From assembly GCA_038503065.1 (NCBI GenBank), contig JBCAMK010000002.1, forward strand, positions 1,426,001 to 1,490,000: a DNA stretch of 64,000 nt, given 5' to 3'. The DNA comes from Paragyromitra xinjiangensis (Eukaryota > Ascomycota > Pezizomycetes > Pezizales > Discinaceae). Shown here piece by piece: positions 9,941 to 22,884 of the stretch. Numbering within the stretch: the stretch's first letter is position 1; the number at the start of each line of letters is the position of its first letter. The notes beneath the pieces were generated by a model that was not told the DNA's origin, did no database searches, and saw nothing but the letters and a program-made list of their open reading frames with translations. The position numbers and the translations under genes are program-made.

Positions 9941-12900
9941 TTATAACAAAAGGAAATTTTTGAAAGGACTCTAGCTCCAAAGGTCGACAAAAAATGTATT
10001 CTAGACACACTTACGTCTCATAATATATGATTGTTAAACGAGAAGTCTATAAAGCATGTCGTAAACCCCTCACTTATCTGAATGTCCTCGACCACGTGAA
10101 GCTAGATCTCTTCGAGCTGTCCATAGGACGCAGGGTTCATCATAGGACATACTCAGCACACAAATACAACTGGTTTCTGATAGGTATATACATGTAGCTC
10201 AAGAAGGATAGGGGTATTAGCCTGCTCACGATCAGGGTTTGAGCACATGCAAAAAGCAAGTTGTCTAGCGCCGCACAAACAGGCTGTGATCGACCGCTTT
10301 ACTCAGAAATTTATTTATTCATCATCTAGTTTAGTCATTTTCGGCACATAGCCATTTAGTTCATCGACAACAAACATTATCAAACTATGGGTTTTGCTCC
10401 GTTACAATCTTTGTCGCATGGAATATTCGTGTGCCCAAAATCAACGAAACTACGATTGGAAAGAAGGAAAAGAAGAAAAATATTACTAGGCTAATCGAAC
10501 GCCCTATCCCTCTATCCTAAACGATAGCTAATGTGGACATCGAGTTGGACAGGAAATAGATGGTATAACGGTCGATCAACCCACAAAATCGAATAACCAA
10601 AAGAACAAATTTTCTAGACCAAGGCCAACAAACAAAATTAGCGAGTAGAAAGCACTCCACAAATCCATAGGCAAAGAGTATGATAAACTGCTAACATTAA
10701 CCCTAAACTTAGGATCGCATCTTCTCCACCCGGCCCTCAAGCGGTTGGATGTGCTCGATGAATTATCTATCTATCTACCCAGTCCCCAAAGGGTATGGCT
10801 GTCTGGCTGTCCTTTCGTTCAAATCTCATGTCTCCCAATCCCGATATACCCAACCTACCAGGTCGGACTAGGCTTTTAGAGGTTTTTCCCTAGCTCCAAT
10901 CCCCAATGGGGACCTGATACCTATAGTGCGCCGCCATAGCCCTAGGGCTCGTTGCGAGTATTATTACCCAGTCCCCAAGTTCGTGTTGAAGACGAGTGAT
11001 ATTTCATGACTATATGATCACTTAACTGCCTAAACCTAAGGCGCAAATTGATCCAGCGTACCACCCCTGCACTCATGTGAATAGTAGGAAGTTATGAACC
11101 TATAGCTCTCTGGGGAATAAGGAATTGGTTACGACTTGTACCACTTCCTGATCCAAGAACTCTGTGTCACTCTAACACACGGGTACAAATATCTCACATT
11201 GGGCTTGTACTATGAAAGTATTTCTAGTACTAATGCCCAAACTGTGCTAGTCGCTTTAGTAGTTTATCCCGAAGCGCGCTATCCAACAGATGTGCCGAGT
11301 CATAACTAAGCGACTATTAATGAGAAAAGGGCTTGAGCTTATTTAAGTGTTAGCTTTCCATCCAAACAGCCAACCTTACTACACATCAAGTATCTTGGTA
11401 ATTCCTGCGACCCCTGCAAGATTTGCTAATCATGAAATGGCATTGCATGTGAGTTCTTCAAGGATGGGCAAACTATCGAGAAAATCCACATCCCATCTCT
11501 TCGGAGTTTATTGGGTGCAGACGAAGCTGGGTTGCTCTCGATTTATAGCACTTTTCTCAGCTAAGCACAAATGAAGTAGTAGGAAATTCTCTAGAGAACT
11601 AAGTCAGGCTCAAAGTTAAAATAAATGAGCAGGTGGCTTGTCTTCGACCCTACCATTTCTGTAATAAGCCTGGCGTTTACTGGATTTGTGATTGCCAAGT
11701 GATAAAAACGAATCTTCTAGTCCCCACACAAGGAAAAGAGAAAAACAAATTCTAACTTTTTTGCCAGATGCTTGGAATGTGACCTGCTAGATGGAAATAT
11801 TAGCGTCTGCTTCTTGGTAACCGGACCTAACCAATCATAAAAACCCCAAAACTCTATTCCAGACCGTCCGTTCTTTTGGTATCCAGATGAAGTACGATAC
11901 TTATCGATAAGACATTTCCAGATCCCACGATGTGCATCCGATCATACCTCGGCGTTTGTTTGTTAGATCGGGTATTGAGTTCCCAGCCCTTGGTTTTCTA
12001 CCATCGTCCAAACTATCGGTAAAACGAAATGTTTACTATCCCGTTTGCACCAAAAGCAATTCGAGATCTTAAGACAGCCACCAGCGCCAACTTACGGTCT
12101 TACACATACGTTACCTAGATAGGTAGATAATATACCTATCGTCATAATAGCCACTCACGCTCCTTATAGACATACATATAGATACACTACAGCCGGCCAT
12201 AAGCGAGCCACAAATATTTCTTTTCCTGTAACCTGAAACCACTGCACACACCAACGGCATGAACGTTACGTTGGGGTAGCACATCAATCACCTTTCCAAG
12301 GAAAAGCTTGTTTCACTTAAGCGGGATCACTTTATCTTCTGGTAACTTTTAGGGCCAAGGCGTCCAAGCTAGCGGACGGTACCGGCCCCCTAGTAAGGCC
12401 TAGTGATGTACTTGAACGATGGTGTGATCAAAGGCAGCCGCAGCCGTTTCCTATACTCGGTTCAACCCCAGAAACCTATACTCCAAAATCTACATATACC
12501 GGTTCTGCGGAATCTGGGAATAGTTCCCCGGGTTTGGGGGCTATCTGAGCTTGCCTCCTGACCCGCCGGTTCGCACACATGTAGATATCATCTCAATGTA
12601 CCGGCGGTATAAGTCACCTCCCCGCAGAGTAGGTAGCGAGCTTACGCGTGGGCGAAAGTACAAAGTACCGATGTAACCTACTGGGATTGTAGATGGACGA
12701 AGCTCTGCGGGTCGCTTCGTCACTGAATCCGAGGAGATAGGGGAGCACTTTGATCTGGTCCCGTGGCTTATTGCTTATCGCTCCCCGCTCCACGTGCCTT
12801 TTTTTCGTAATGCGATGGCTAGAAGATAAACGATCGTGAATCTTTGGCGTCAGTAGCCTAGATATCATCACCACGAGAAACGGGATTTTCCGGCCCCAGA

Positions 12901-14106
12901 AAAAGCACATTCTGCGAGTAGAAAACCTTATTCAGACGGGCCAATAAAACTTCGTCGAGACAAATATTGAACATAAATATTAGTAGCTTAGCGATGTTTC
13001 AAACACACCTTCACCATGTAGTAATTGATGGTTGACTGGACGCTTGGGTTTGTTTCAAGAGGTGGTGCTGAGATGTTTATCCTTGTCTGTGCCGAAATTC
13101 CGGAACCAAATATATTCCCAGGGCGGGGAGAAGTTACCGGGGAAGGATGCTGAGTGAGCGAAGAATCATAGATGATGAGGGTGACTGGATTCGTGTTTTT
13201 GAAGATCTACTCTATTTCAGATGCGGGATTTATTTCGCTATCGCTAATATGTGTCTGACTTGGTAGATGAGATGTCCCCTTCCCGCACGCCCTGCATTTT
13301 GCTTATTGGATGCGCACAAGCATGGAAAGCCTTACAGACGTACCTGTGCATCAGCTTGAGGCTTTTTAGGGACCAGTCCCTTGATTCCTTTTGCTAATAG
13401 GTCTTTGGTAAGAATAGTATGGCCAACATTTGTAGGTGTACTGCGCAGGGCATTTCTATTAATGTTACTGATGTTGGTGTATCGAATGAGAGATATCAAA
13501 TGAAAGACCTAACTCGCAGTTTCATCTTGATTTTACCCTGTGTCCGATATTCAGCCAAGTGACAGTAGATGGGTATACATATCGGCTCGTATCCTACGGT
13601 TTCGTCGTTCTTACTCCTCATGGAGCATTTTAACACACAGAATAGACCTCTTGGGTATTTCAAGGCTATTATCACTGGCCCAGCTGCAGCAATGATTCCG
13701 AACAACAAAGCAGAGCAGAACAGAACAGACGCGGTAAACGAGTGGTCACAGGCTAGAGATGGACATACATAGGCTGACGGGAAGTGCACGGTGCGCGGTG
13801 CACGGATGGTCGGATCCCGGTCGAGTTTCTCCCTCCACCTTCGTCATCAACGTCCAGACTTAGCGTCAAACCTCAGTTGCTTGTTTGCGTTCCAGAAGTC
13901 GGAGGAACACAACCATCGAAATCGAGAAAAGGTCATAAAATCGAAGTCACAAGTCAGCCGCCACCAGCCAGACAACCCACTGCAACAGCTGCCCTGGTCT
14001 TCTGCCCTCAAACCCTCAAACAGCTTTGCCGTCGGACCTGTCTGTCTTCTGTCTGTCATATTAAGCAAAAGAAATCTAGACGAACAAAGTCTTGCAGTCT
14101 TAGTCT
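9941..14106. other. Gene-free 4-kb stretch
   Basis: No coding region that I can support on either strand. A motif at 10925-10949 repeats the one at 7373-7397. The phrase CCCAGTCCCCAA occurs at about 10778 and 10969, suggesting a degraded repeat there. Frames at 12541-12910 (- strand) show no known domain. Confidence 0.45.
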
Positions 14107-14137
14107 TGCCTGCCTGCCTGCCTGCCTGCCTGCCTGC
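14107..14137 (+). repeat. (TGCC)n microsatellite
   Basis: Almost eight TGCC units in a row, about 760 bp upstream of the REI1-like start, within a pyrimidine-rich region that may be promoter or 5' leader. Confidence 0.9.
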
Positions 14138-14682
14138 TACTTTCACCGCTGACCCTAACCGACCCGTTAGTTCGTCCACCTGTTCGTCGTGGTAGCTCAT
14201 AGCATAAGTAGACAGAATACCCCTCTCGTTTCTCCTCTTCTTCTGCTTCCTCTCCCTTTATCCATTTTATCTCACATCTCTCGAGTGAGTTCAACGCATC
14301 GTTGATTCATTCCCATACTGACTGTTATCTGTCTCCTCTTATCTACTTCTGAACTAGCAGTGGCAACAACCCTATTTTCGCTGTAAGTTAACCCAACCCA
14401 TGTTGCTCTGCTGCCCCTCTGCGTCACAGATGACCTCGCTCAAGGCGTGATTTAAATTTGAATTTGAATGGTTCGCCCCAGAGGATTACATGTGTTTCCA
14501 TCTATCCTTTCGTTTACCAGGAGAAATTTTGGTCCGATCTTTTCATTGTGGGCCTGGTGGGGAAAGTGTATTTGAAATCGTGGCTGGCGGGCCGCCGGAG
14601 ATTTGAAAACTCGAATAATTTTTTTTTGACTGGTTGCTCATTCTAACTTACTTTCTTTGCCCATAGATAACTACCTTCTTCG

Positions 14683-14722
14683 CTCCTCCTCCTCCTCCTC
14701 CTCCTCCTCCTCCTCCTCCTCT
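14683..14722 (+). repeat. (CTC)n microsatellite in the REI1-like 5' leader
   Basis: About 13 CTC/CCT units on the sense strand, 180 bp before the ATG at 14900. The pyrimidine-rich context is common in fungal 5' leaders. A possible leader intron, GTAAGT at about 14381 to CCCATAG ending at 14666, would put this tract in the second leader exon. Confidence 0.85.
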
Positions 14723-14899
14723 CATCTACAACCTCGTTGAATAAACCACAATCAGGATCTCTGTTCCTCGCAGCTGCCACCAATACACACACCCACATTT
14801 AGTTGCGGCTCGCAGGGAAAAAAAACCCCTGCATTTACCCCTCCCAACCAACCACTGAATTTACCCCTCCCTCATTACACAACAGCTGCTTTCAACGCC

Positions 14900-16750
14900 A
14901 TGACGTCTGTTCTCCCCGCTGTTGCGCCGAGCATGCAAAAAGCGCCGATATCACAAACTCATCCTTACACATGCAATGCTTGCCAGGTCGCATTCCGCAA
15001 TCATGATCAGCAGCGAACCCACTACCATACCGACTGGCAGTAAGTACAATATATTTTCCCTTTTTTTCGCGAATATTTTTTCTAGTTTCTCCATAAAGAA
15101 CTTGTGCTAATTTCGCGGTACAGTCAGTACAATCTAAAGCGCAAAATCGCCTCCTTGCCACCGCTCTCTTCCGAAACCTTTGCCGAGAAAGTGCTTAATG
15201 CGCAAGCCTCCACTAGACTGGAGCGTGAACGCGCGTCGTTTGAAAAGCTCTGCGCGGCGTGTAATAAAGTTTACTATTCCCAGAACGCATACGCAAACCA
15301 TGTCGGGTCTATGAGGCATCGGCAAAATGTGGCGACTTTGGACTTGAGCGCGCTTCGATCTGGCGGAACTGCTTATGGTGATGGAAGGAGGCCAGGAAGG
15401 GTCTCATCGGATGACAAGGACGAAACTGGCAGCGTCATCAGCAGTACCTTTTCATTGGGGGATCCCGTTCCCACCGCAGCTGAGATCGAGGCTTTGCAGT
15501 CGCTGAAGGACAAGGAGAACGAGGTTGCCGATGTCGAATTTGCTAGTGTTGTTCAGGGCTTGAAAATATCACCCGATGGTACTAATGGCAACGCTACTCC
15601 GAAGAATACACTCACTTCGCTACCTAACGAACCGGAATCTAAACTGTCTGAGGAAGAAAAGGTGGAAGAACCAACAGAACTTCCACTGGAAGCTTGTCTT
15701 TATTGCCCATATCTTTCGCCCTCTCTAGCGCTCAATGTCTCTCATATGACAAAAGCTCACGGCTTTTTCATTCCTGAGCGCCCTTACCTGTCTGATCTGG
15801 AGGGGTTGGTCCGTTATTTGGGGCAAAAGCTTGTTCTGGGTAATCAATGCTTATACTGCGGCAAGACTAAGGGAGGATTAGAAGGTGTGAGGACACACAT
15901 GAGAGATACAGGCCACATTATGCTCGGTTTCGAGACGGAAGAACAGCAGGTCGAGCTGGGTCAGTTCTATGATTTCCGTAGTTCCTACAGCGATATTGAG
16001 GACAATGAAGATTTGGGAGACGAGGAGAACAATGAATCGAAGAAGAGGGATCTCAAGCCTAGCTGTGTTATCCGTAAAGAAGGAGAAGCTGAGGATGATG
16101 AGTGGGAAGGTGTATCTAATGGTGGCGAGGGTTGGGAAACCGACTCAAGCGCGAGTTCCCTCGATTCCACAGAACTTTGCGCCGTCCCCATCGATCATTC
16201 AACGGGACACTCTTCTAAACTTCACGGGAAACCAGAGAAGCATCACATGCAGGACGGCTGGCACAGTCATGCCCATTCTCACGCCCATGTCCATGCTGTC
16301 TATCATGACGACTTCGAACTTCATCTTCCCTCTGGCCGCTCCGTGGGTCATCGTTCATTAGCCCGTTACTACCGTCAAAACTTGAGGGACCATCCTTTGA
16401 ATGACAAGGATGTCCTCAGGATTGCAGATACGCCATACCCGCATTCGGACAGCGATGTGGAGGTTGTCTCGGATGACGAAGAGGAGGGTGGCGTTGTGGT
16501 TGATGTCAATGGCACCGCGCAGCCTGCCAACAGGAGAAAGTCAGCGCGTGAAGAAAAGAGGCTAGCTCTCATCAGCAGAGCTAATGGTGGGCTGGGAATG
16601 GTCGGTGTCAGTGCCGCTAAGAAGAAGGAAGTCACCACAATGGAGAAGAGGAGTCGAGATATGGATCAAAGAGGAAGGAGACGGTACGAATGGGGTACTG
16701 AGAAGAGAGCAAACAAACAGAAGCACTACAGAGATCCGCTACTACAGTAG
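14900..16750 (+). CDS. REI1-like cytoplasmic 60S maturation factor (zinc finger)
   Basis: Exons 14900-15039 and 15124-16750 (intron 84 nt, GTAAGT to TACAG) encode 588 residues. Four C2H2-type fingers are visible: C25/C28/H41/H47, C90/C93/H106/H112, C238/C241/H254/H259 and C289/C292/H305/H311. The pairing of two N-terminal U1-like fingers with two central ones matches REI1/ZNF622, which acts on late pre-60S ribosomes in the cytoplasm, helping release export factors. Residues 330-400 are acidic, a His-rich patch follows at about 410-425, and the last 50 residues are basic, ending in a conserved-looking Y-E-W-G block. The first exon supplies finger 1, and the intron splits the codon of its final His. 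Family assignment is strong; the exact paralogue (REI1 or Reh1) is not decided. Confidence 0.88.
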
Positions 16751-17660
16751 ATACTTATCATGCAGTGGCATTGCGAGTATGTCTTCGATAACTATCATAT
16801 AGGTGATTTCGTCTATTTGTGTAAGACCCCTGTAGGTCAATTTCACCTTGGAGTAAAGGTAATTAATCCTTAAAGCTAAGTGCATAAAGAGATCACATAT
16901 ATGTTTTATCCATGTTCCGTTCTGTTTATATCCTTACTTCTTTCCTTTTCCTTTCCCTGTCCCCCGTTTATGCTTTCTTACTGTTTGGGACAAGGTGTCG
17001 CGAGTATTGGGGTGGTTTAGGCATTGGGGTTTTCGAAAAGTTTCCTGGTTGAGTTTTTTTGCTGTCGTCTGCATGGCTATGAGTTGATGAGCGATGGTTC
17101 ACGATTCTGTATGCATTCTAGCATTTTATTTCCTTTATTTCCTTGGTTTAGTTTCTTTTTTGTATTCGATCCATTGGTTGAGGAGTGGGAGGGTACGGTA
17201 ACGGCTGGTTGTTGGGATCGGCCGGTGTATGGTACGGGGTTGCGGATGAAGAATAAATTCAATAATAGATGGCGTTTTTTATTGAGCTTTCGTCCATACG
17301 GAGCACCTCCGCCCCGGAGATAAGATCTATCCACATATCCTTTGTTCCGCCGGCTTCAGGGGCAGGCTTGCATGCATTGAAATTATCGTAATGCAGAATG
17401 ATTCCAAACAAAGCTGTATTTAGGCTTAAATTTTTAGGATACGATCGTAGGTCCTCTAGGCTGATACAAGAGTGGTTTTTGATCAGTCATATTCGTCGAG
17501 GTGCAACGTGGACTTCACATCCATGATGGTCCGAGTTCACAAAATATCACTCGGAAGAGTTTGTGACCAAAGATTTTGTGGCCTGGTCTTACACAAAAGC
17601 CTTGGCGATTTGTTTGAGGTACGTTTACTCATTTATTACCATCCAAAACGGGAAATGAAT
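16751..17660. other. Intergenic between convergent genes
   Basis: 3' flank of the REI1-like gene and 3' flank of the DUF6594 gene. No gene recognised. T-rich tracts near 16920-17050 fit a 3' UTR or terminator region. Confidence 0.4.
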
Positions 17661-18782
17661 CTACCAGTGAGGTTTGTCTACTGTTACATTACTCGCGATG
17701 AAAACCACCAACACGGCCAAATACCTAGTAGCCAAGAACATCGGTTAACTTTTTCACGTTTCTCTACAGAGGTAGGAGGTCATCATGCAATATCATTTGA
17801 CTTACGCTGCCATGGCCGTAAATATATCAGAATTACTGCTTTCTGTCCATATCGCAAGAACAGTCGCAAAAATGAAAGCTAAGACCCAGATGACGATAAT
17901 TCTGAGTACATGGTTGTCCCCAATGTGGTACAAAGCGACAATTTGGGCCATTAGAAAAATGGTGAATGTAATAGCAAGAATAAGTCGTGCGAGACGTCGA
18001 CGGATAAAGTCCTCGGAATGATGTTCTGTGTTAGGGTCTGCGAGTTTTCTCTCCTGGCCCCGAGGATGGTTAGCTTGTCATTTGTGGATGGCACTAGTAA
18101 AGCCATGGTGGCGGGAAATTATTCTAAACAAGGCTACCTTTGCATGCATTAATTTGCTTGCCCATTTTCTCTCCACAAAGTTTTCTAGGGGATCTTTCCC
18201 TCTTTCACCACCGAGAAGAGATACTAAATCGACTCTATTGTCTAGAAAACGTGATTCATTTTCAGCTATGGGTTTTGTTCCATCAATCCAACTTGCGAGC
18301 CCCTGTGAAAACTTTGGTAAAGCTCCTTCTAGGTTAAGCATTGAAGATTGAGCTAGGAGTGCATTTTCTGGACGAGTAAATGAGCGTACTGTACCAGCCC
18401 CAAACGCAGAAAAACAGACAACGGGACTCCTACGATATGCTCCCAAACGAGCTTCAATTTTCTCCATTATAAGCTTTCTTTCAGTATTTGGGTCATTCCT
18501 TCTTGAACCAAGTCCCCACCGAGAACTATCCGTTCCCGCCTGATAATCGGTTTCGTCTAGATCGTGGAGCCTTTCCTCTAGTTCGCATAGCTCGTCTTGC
18601 ATGTAGAGAAGATTGCGAGCAGTGAGGACGTTGAAACGTCTGAAGATATAGAGGGTTGGATCTCTGGCAATGAACCTCGACAGCGCCTGATAACCTACAA
18701 TAGGTAATCTTGGGGCTTGAGAGGTTGGTGTAGATGATATAGTGCTACCCTCGCTTTTTGGATTGGCTATTCCCGTACCCAT
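17661..18782 (-). CDS. DUF6594 family membrane protein
   Basis: Exons 18138-18782, 17806-18053 and 17661-17724 encode 318 residues. The N-terminal half carries the hallmark blocks of fungal DUF6594 proteins: GYQALSRFIARDP, FRRFNVLTARNLLYMQDEL and ELEERLHDLD. The spliced C-terminus supplies two or three membrane helices (from LILAITFTIFLMAQIVALYH to LAVLVVFIASNV). The first intron (84 nt) contains a branch-like GCTAAC shortly before its acceptor. The ATG at 18780-18782 is chosen as the first in frame. The sequence CTATAAATAG lies just upstream at 18801-18810; if it is a TATA box, the true start might be further in. Biochemical function of the family is unknown to me. Confidence 0.85.
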
Positions 18783-18810
18783 CAGTACCAAGGCTCATGG
18801 CTATTTATAG

Positions 18811-20608
18811 CATACACGACGAACGATGACTATTCGATTGTTACTGACTTGGTATTGGATCTACTCGCTGATACTGCATGCCATTTTGCTCCGTAATATC
18901 TCTTTCGGTAGCGATACTCCCACCTTTCCCTGTTAACATCGATTCCACCTTGAGTGAGTGATATTTAACACAAGGGAGAAATGTCGATTTTCCTCAATAG
19001 CTCTAGAAGGGGAGGGGGGCATGGGCATAATATATAGGGAACGATTCCATTTTCTGGGAAAGTTCCTGTGTAGTGTGGTACCCCGCTCGACCGCGTGCTT
19101 GGATGCCGCGTCAGATAATGGTGATTGCCGTGGGGCTGGAACAAGCAGCCGCAGGTCCCAAAATACAAGCTTTTGTGAGATAAATGTTTTACTTCAGCCT
19201 CACGTTTAATCCAATGACTGCCATTGTATAGTGTTTCATACTAGCTGCTAATGCATAATCCCCTGCCATGTCCCATGATTCCAACGAGAACTATCTCAAA
19301 TCGCATTCTTAGGGACTTTAATCTAGATTACATGTATGACTACGATAGCTGTCAAATTACCTCTAATTAGTCATTCCAAAATCAATTGTAGCAGGAACCA
19401 GTTATATTCTGACGGATTCCCGTCCCATGATGAAACCCCTCCCCACCCTTCAAGTGAGACACCTTTGACGGTCTTATGACAAAAACAAACCCTACTCTAC
19501 AGCGTCAAATACAATCCGCAAACACCCGATTAGAAACTAGTCTTCATCAGGTGCAACCTCTGGAAGAAATGATAAAATGGTGCCTGGATCGGACCGATCA
19601 CACTCCAGTCTCACCTTGGAATTTACCGCATGGGTGGCTACAATCTTTTTCAGCCTTGCCTCTGAGCAGTATGACACTCCTCACCAAGCCACCAACCACA
19701 CTTACCCATGGGGCTTGTTTTTCTGGTGAGTAATGGATGGTGGGGAAGGTATACATATTCAGCTCCGGGGGACACGGAACAAGGAGAAGGAGATTCCGGT
19801 GAGTCTATAAATCCCAAACCCGGGCTATATTTAAAAGACTCGGGTGTCTCTTGGGTGACCTGGTATAATATGCAAGAACTGAAAACGAACTTTTAAGTCG
19901 GTGGGCATGTGGCCTCCAGCTCTCCAGCTCACGGACCGTCACTCGGCACAAAGAACCTTTGTCTAACTTGCCCATTCCAGGCCATAGAACTCCAAGTCTG
20001 TCATAATTCTAGAGTTTTCGAAGAATGTGCCGCAAGAATACAGAAGCCCATCCAATAGAACCCTCGCCCCATCTACAGTCTATTCCTTTACAATTGTCAC
20101 TCCTACTCATAGCCTTAGTCAAACAAGCTAAGCATTAAAAACTGGGCATGGGCCCTAAATTACATTTCCAACATTCCCAAATCCCAACAAGAATACACGC
20201 AAATGCTACTGCGACAGACTCCACCACATACATGTGTACTGAAGAAAGATAATTACTTCAGCCCGCTAGATCTAAGAGGATCTCATTCGCTCTTCGTTGC
20301 GCCTCGCCCCACTTTGACAAAGCCTCACTATGTTGCAACTAGTACAAGTATGCTTTTTGCTTCTCGCCACCCTCTTTTTCCATCCACAGGACAGCCTCTA
20401 CTAGCTAACAAACTAAAGGGTAATATAAGTAATAACAAGAAAGTAGAAAATCGAAAATATCAACGCCACTTTGATCGTCCAGCAAAAGACCACAATACCA
20501 CGACGCAAATAAAGAAAAAGAAGACAAGATCCGCTCCCTATATATGTTCATACGCCAGTGAAAAAAAACGAACCCCAGCATAAAAAAGTTTTACATGAAG
20601 TTGACCAA
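18811..20608. other. Intergenic, nothing recognised
   Basis: About 1.8 kb between the 5' end of the DUF6594 gene and the 3' end of the GT32-like gene. Short frames at 19476-19896 and 20203-20583 (+) show no domain and no supporting splice structure. Confidence 0.4.
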
Positions 20609-22510
20609 TCAATCAAACTCCGGCCACCTATCGTATGGCACTATCGTTGGTCCAGCCCATTGCTCGCCATACGGGTTTGTGCGCTTGCCGTGGAAAAAGC
20701 CGTCTTGAGCCTTCTGAATCACATCGAACCAGGAATTCGGCTGCGGATGTTTAACCCACTGAGGTTCCCGTTAGTTTTCTATTACATCTTGATACCTACG
20801 AGGGGTAAAACGAACCTGATTGTGGATATGATAGCTCCAAGCCCCCCTGAAGAAGTTCTCCATCGTGCGGTTATTCGGCGGATACTTATCATCCTTTAGC
20901 GAATACTTTTTCCCGCCATATGTCCCGTCCGGACCCTTCTCCTTAGTCAATTTTATGGTCCCTACCGGTATCACGTCCGGCTCGTCCGGCGAGGAGGACG
21001 GAGTTTCAGGGCCGTTATTCTGCGGAATCTGTGCCCTTCGTACTAGCTGTTGCCTTCCTCTTGGAGTCCATGCTTCTCTTTCCTCAACCTCCCGCCTCAC
21101 AAGCTCCGTCTCCATCGAGGTCTCTGGCAACCTTTCTCCGTCATAACTCTCCCACTCATCTTTAATCGCGCCTCGCGCCCCCAAAAAAGCTACGCCATAA
21201 TCCTTAAAACAGGGGATCGCACAGCGTCCCTCACGACCCCAGTTGAACTCGCCCCAGATAGGATCAAATAGACCTGTTTCGAACATTGTAAATTCCTCGT
21301 TACGACCGTCTTTCCATGCCATACGGCCGATAATACGGGGGTGGAAGTTGAGCCCCATCCGAATTCCACCACGGACTAGGTAAGATGAAATGGAGGAGTT
21401 GGCGTTGAGCGACATAACAGCTGTGTTGTAATCACCTGGGTGTGAGTGGACCGCCCAGCGTTCGGCGAAAGAGTGATCCGGTGGCAGAAGCAACGGACGT
21501 AGGTCTCGGAGAAGCATGATGTCCATGTCGAAGTAGGCGCCGCCGTAAAGGTGGAGCACGATGAAGCGCACAGCATCGGAGACGGCTACAGGGAGGAAAG
21601 TCATCTGGCGCTCTGTGAGCACCAGCCACTCGCTGCCGTCATCTGCACGTACAACTCCATCGGCGATGTAGACTTCACTCTTTGTGTTCTTCGGATCGTC
21701 TGCAGAAGCCCGTCGCACGGGTTTAGATTTGATGTATGCTGGGTCCTCGGGCACCGCGCCCCGGGGGAGCGGGATCCGAGAGGGAAATTTCCAGGCCTTC
21801 AACAGGATATCACCACGCTCAACCAGCGGCAGAAATCGCGCGAACCCGGGATCCTTTATCATATCTTCCACAGCTGTCGGGTATCCGTCTGACTCTAGCC
21901 ATAGGTACAATCTGCTGCATGGAATATTTTGGGTGTACAAATATGATTTGATGAACAACTCCACCCGCCACGTCGATGGTCCAGTCCAGTAGGTGTGGAA
22001 AAGTTGGATCGGACCTGGGCACTCCCCCGTTGTTTCGTTTGTTGATGGAGCAGCAGCTTCAATTGTTGGGTATTCAGGACTTGCTAACGAAGGCGGGCTT
22101 GGCGGGAGATAAAAGTAGTCCTTTTCTGAATAGGCAAGCCATTGGAGACAATCATGCACATTCCTCATCTTCTCTAGTCCATTCAAAGAACCCCGGCAGG
22201 TCTCTACTATTCGTGTAAAGTTCGCATGAGTGTCGACGTGTGGTCGGGGGCCTAGAAAAGCATCGTTAGGTTTCGCAACCAACGATTCTGGTCGTAATCG
22301 CCAATTCACACCACCAGAGAGAGGTCCATTATCCTTTGAGGCATCACCAACTGGCTTTGGTCGCTTCTTTGCAAACGGATATATCGAACCAGTCTGGTAG
22401 ATAGCTACGACTTCAACGACAGTTATGTAGGCTACCACAGCGATAGCCAGATTCCGTAGGAGTAGTGTAAAACGGGTGCATTTTGAGGAGCGGTCGATGT
22501 TACGATCCAT
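20609..22510 (-). CDS. GT32-like glycosyltransferase with DXD motif
   Basis: Exons 20816-22510 and 20609-20758 (intron 57 nt, donor GTTCGT) encode 614 residues. A membrane anchor lies at about residues 14-38 with a short cytoplasmic head, the type II layout of Golgi glycosyltransferases. The catalytic core has LFHTYWTGP (170-178), LYLWLE (201-206), and SDAVRFIVLHLYGGAYFDMD (311-330), where D328-x-D330 is the metal and sugar-nucleotide binding motif of the GT32 group (OCH1, SUR1 relatives). The donor sugar is probably mannose, GDP-linked, by analogy only. Residues 470-540 look disordered. Splicing adds 50 residues including a conserved-looking H-P-Q-P-N-S-W-F block; without it the reading frame would end 14 codons into the intron. 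Confidence 0.85.
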
Positions 22511-22824
22511 AATTAGGGGATTTCTTCACTGCTTCTCCGATGGTGGGAGAAGCAGGCGAGGAATACGGGCGAGGGAGCTGAAAACTAGCGGGAGTAGCCA
22601 GAATGTTGAAATTGAATAGTGAAAGTCGTGCCCAAGCTTAAGCAGATGTTGCCAAGGGGTCCCAGAGGGAGGGGGTTGCGTATGCAGATCGTTGAGGGAT
22701 ACCTGGGAGCGCGAGCGAGATACAGACAAGGCTAAAGATCAACAGCGAAGAGGCAGAATTTGAGAAAGAGGGGAAACAAGAAAAGACTGCTGCCGTTATC
22801 GTGATTAAAAGTCGGATGTGATGT

Positions 22825-22884
22825 GGTGGTAATGAAGGTGGTAATGAAGGTGGTAATGAAGGTGGTAATGAAGGTGGTAATGAA
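22825..22884 (+). repeat. Five perfect 12-bp repeats upstream of the GT32-like gene
   Basis: GGTGGTAATGAA repeated five times without a mismatch, then a partial GGTGGT. It lies 315 bp upstream of the glycosyltransferase ATG (- strand) and is likely in the promoter or 5' leader. Perfect copies suggest recent expansion and length variation between strains. Confidence 0.95.

Noticed and set aside
13784..14195. Overlapping open frames on both strands (117-134 codons)
   Set aside because: They overlap in a low-complexity, pyrimidine-rich region with a TGCC microsatellite; simple repeats keep several frames open at once.
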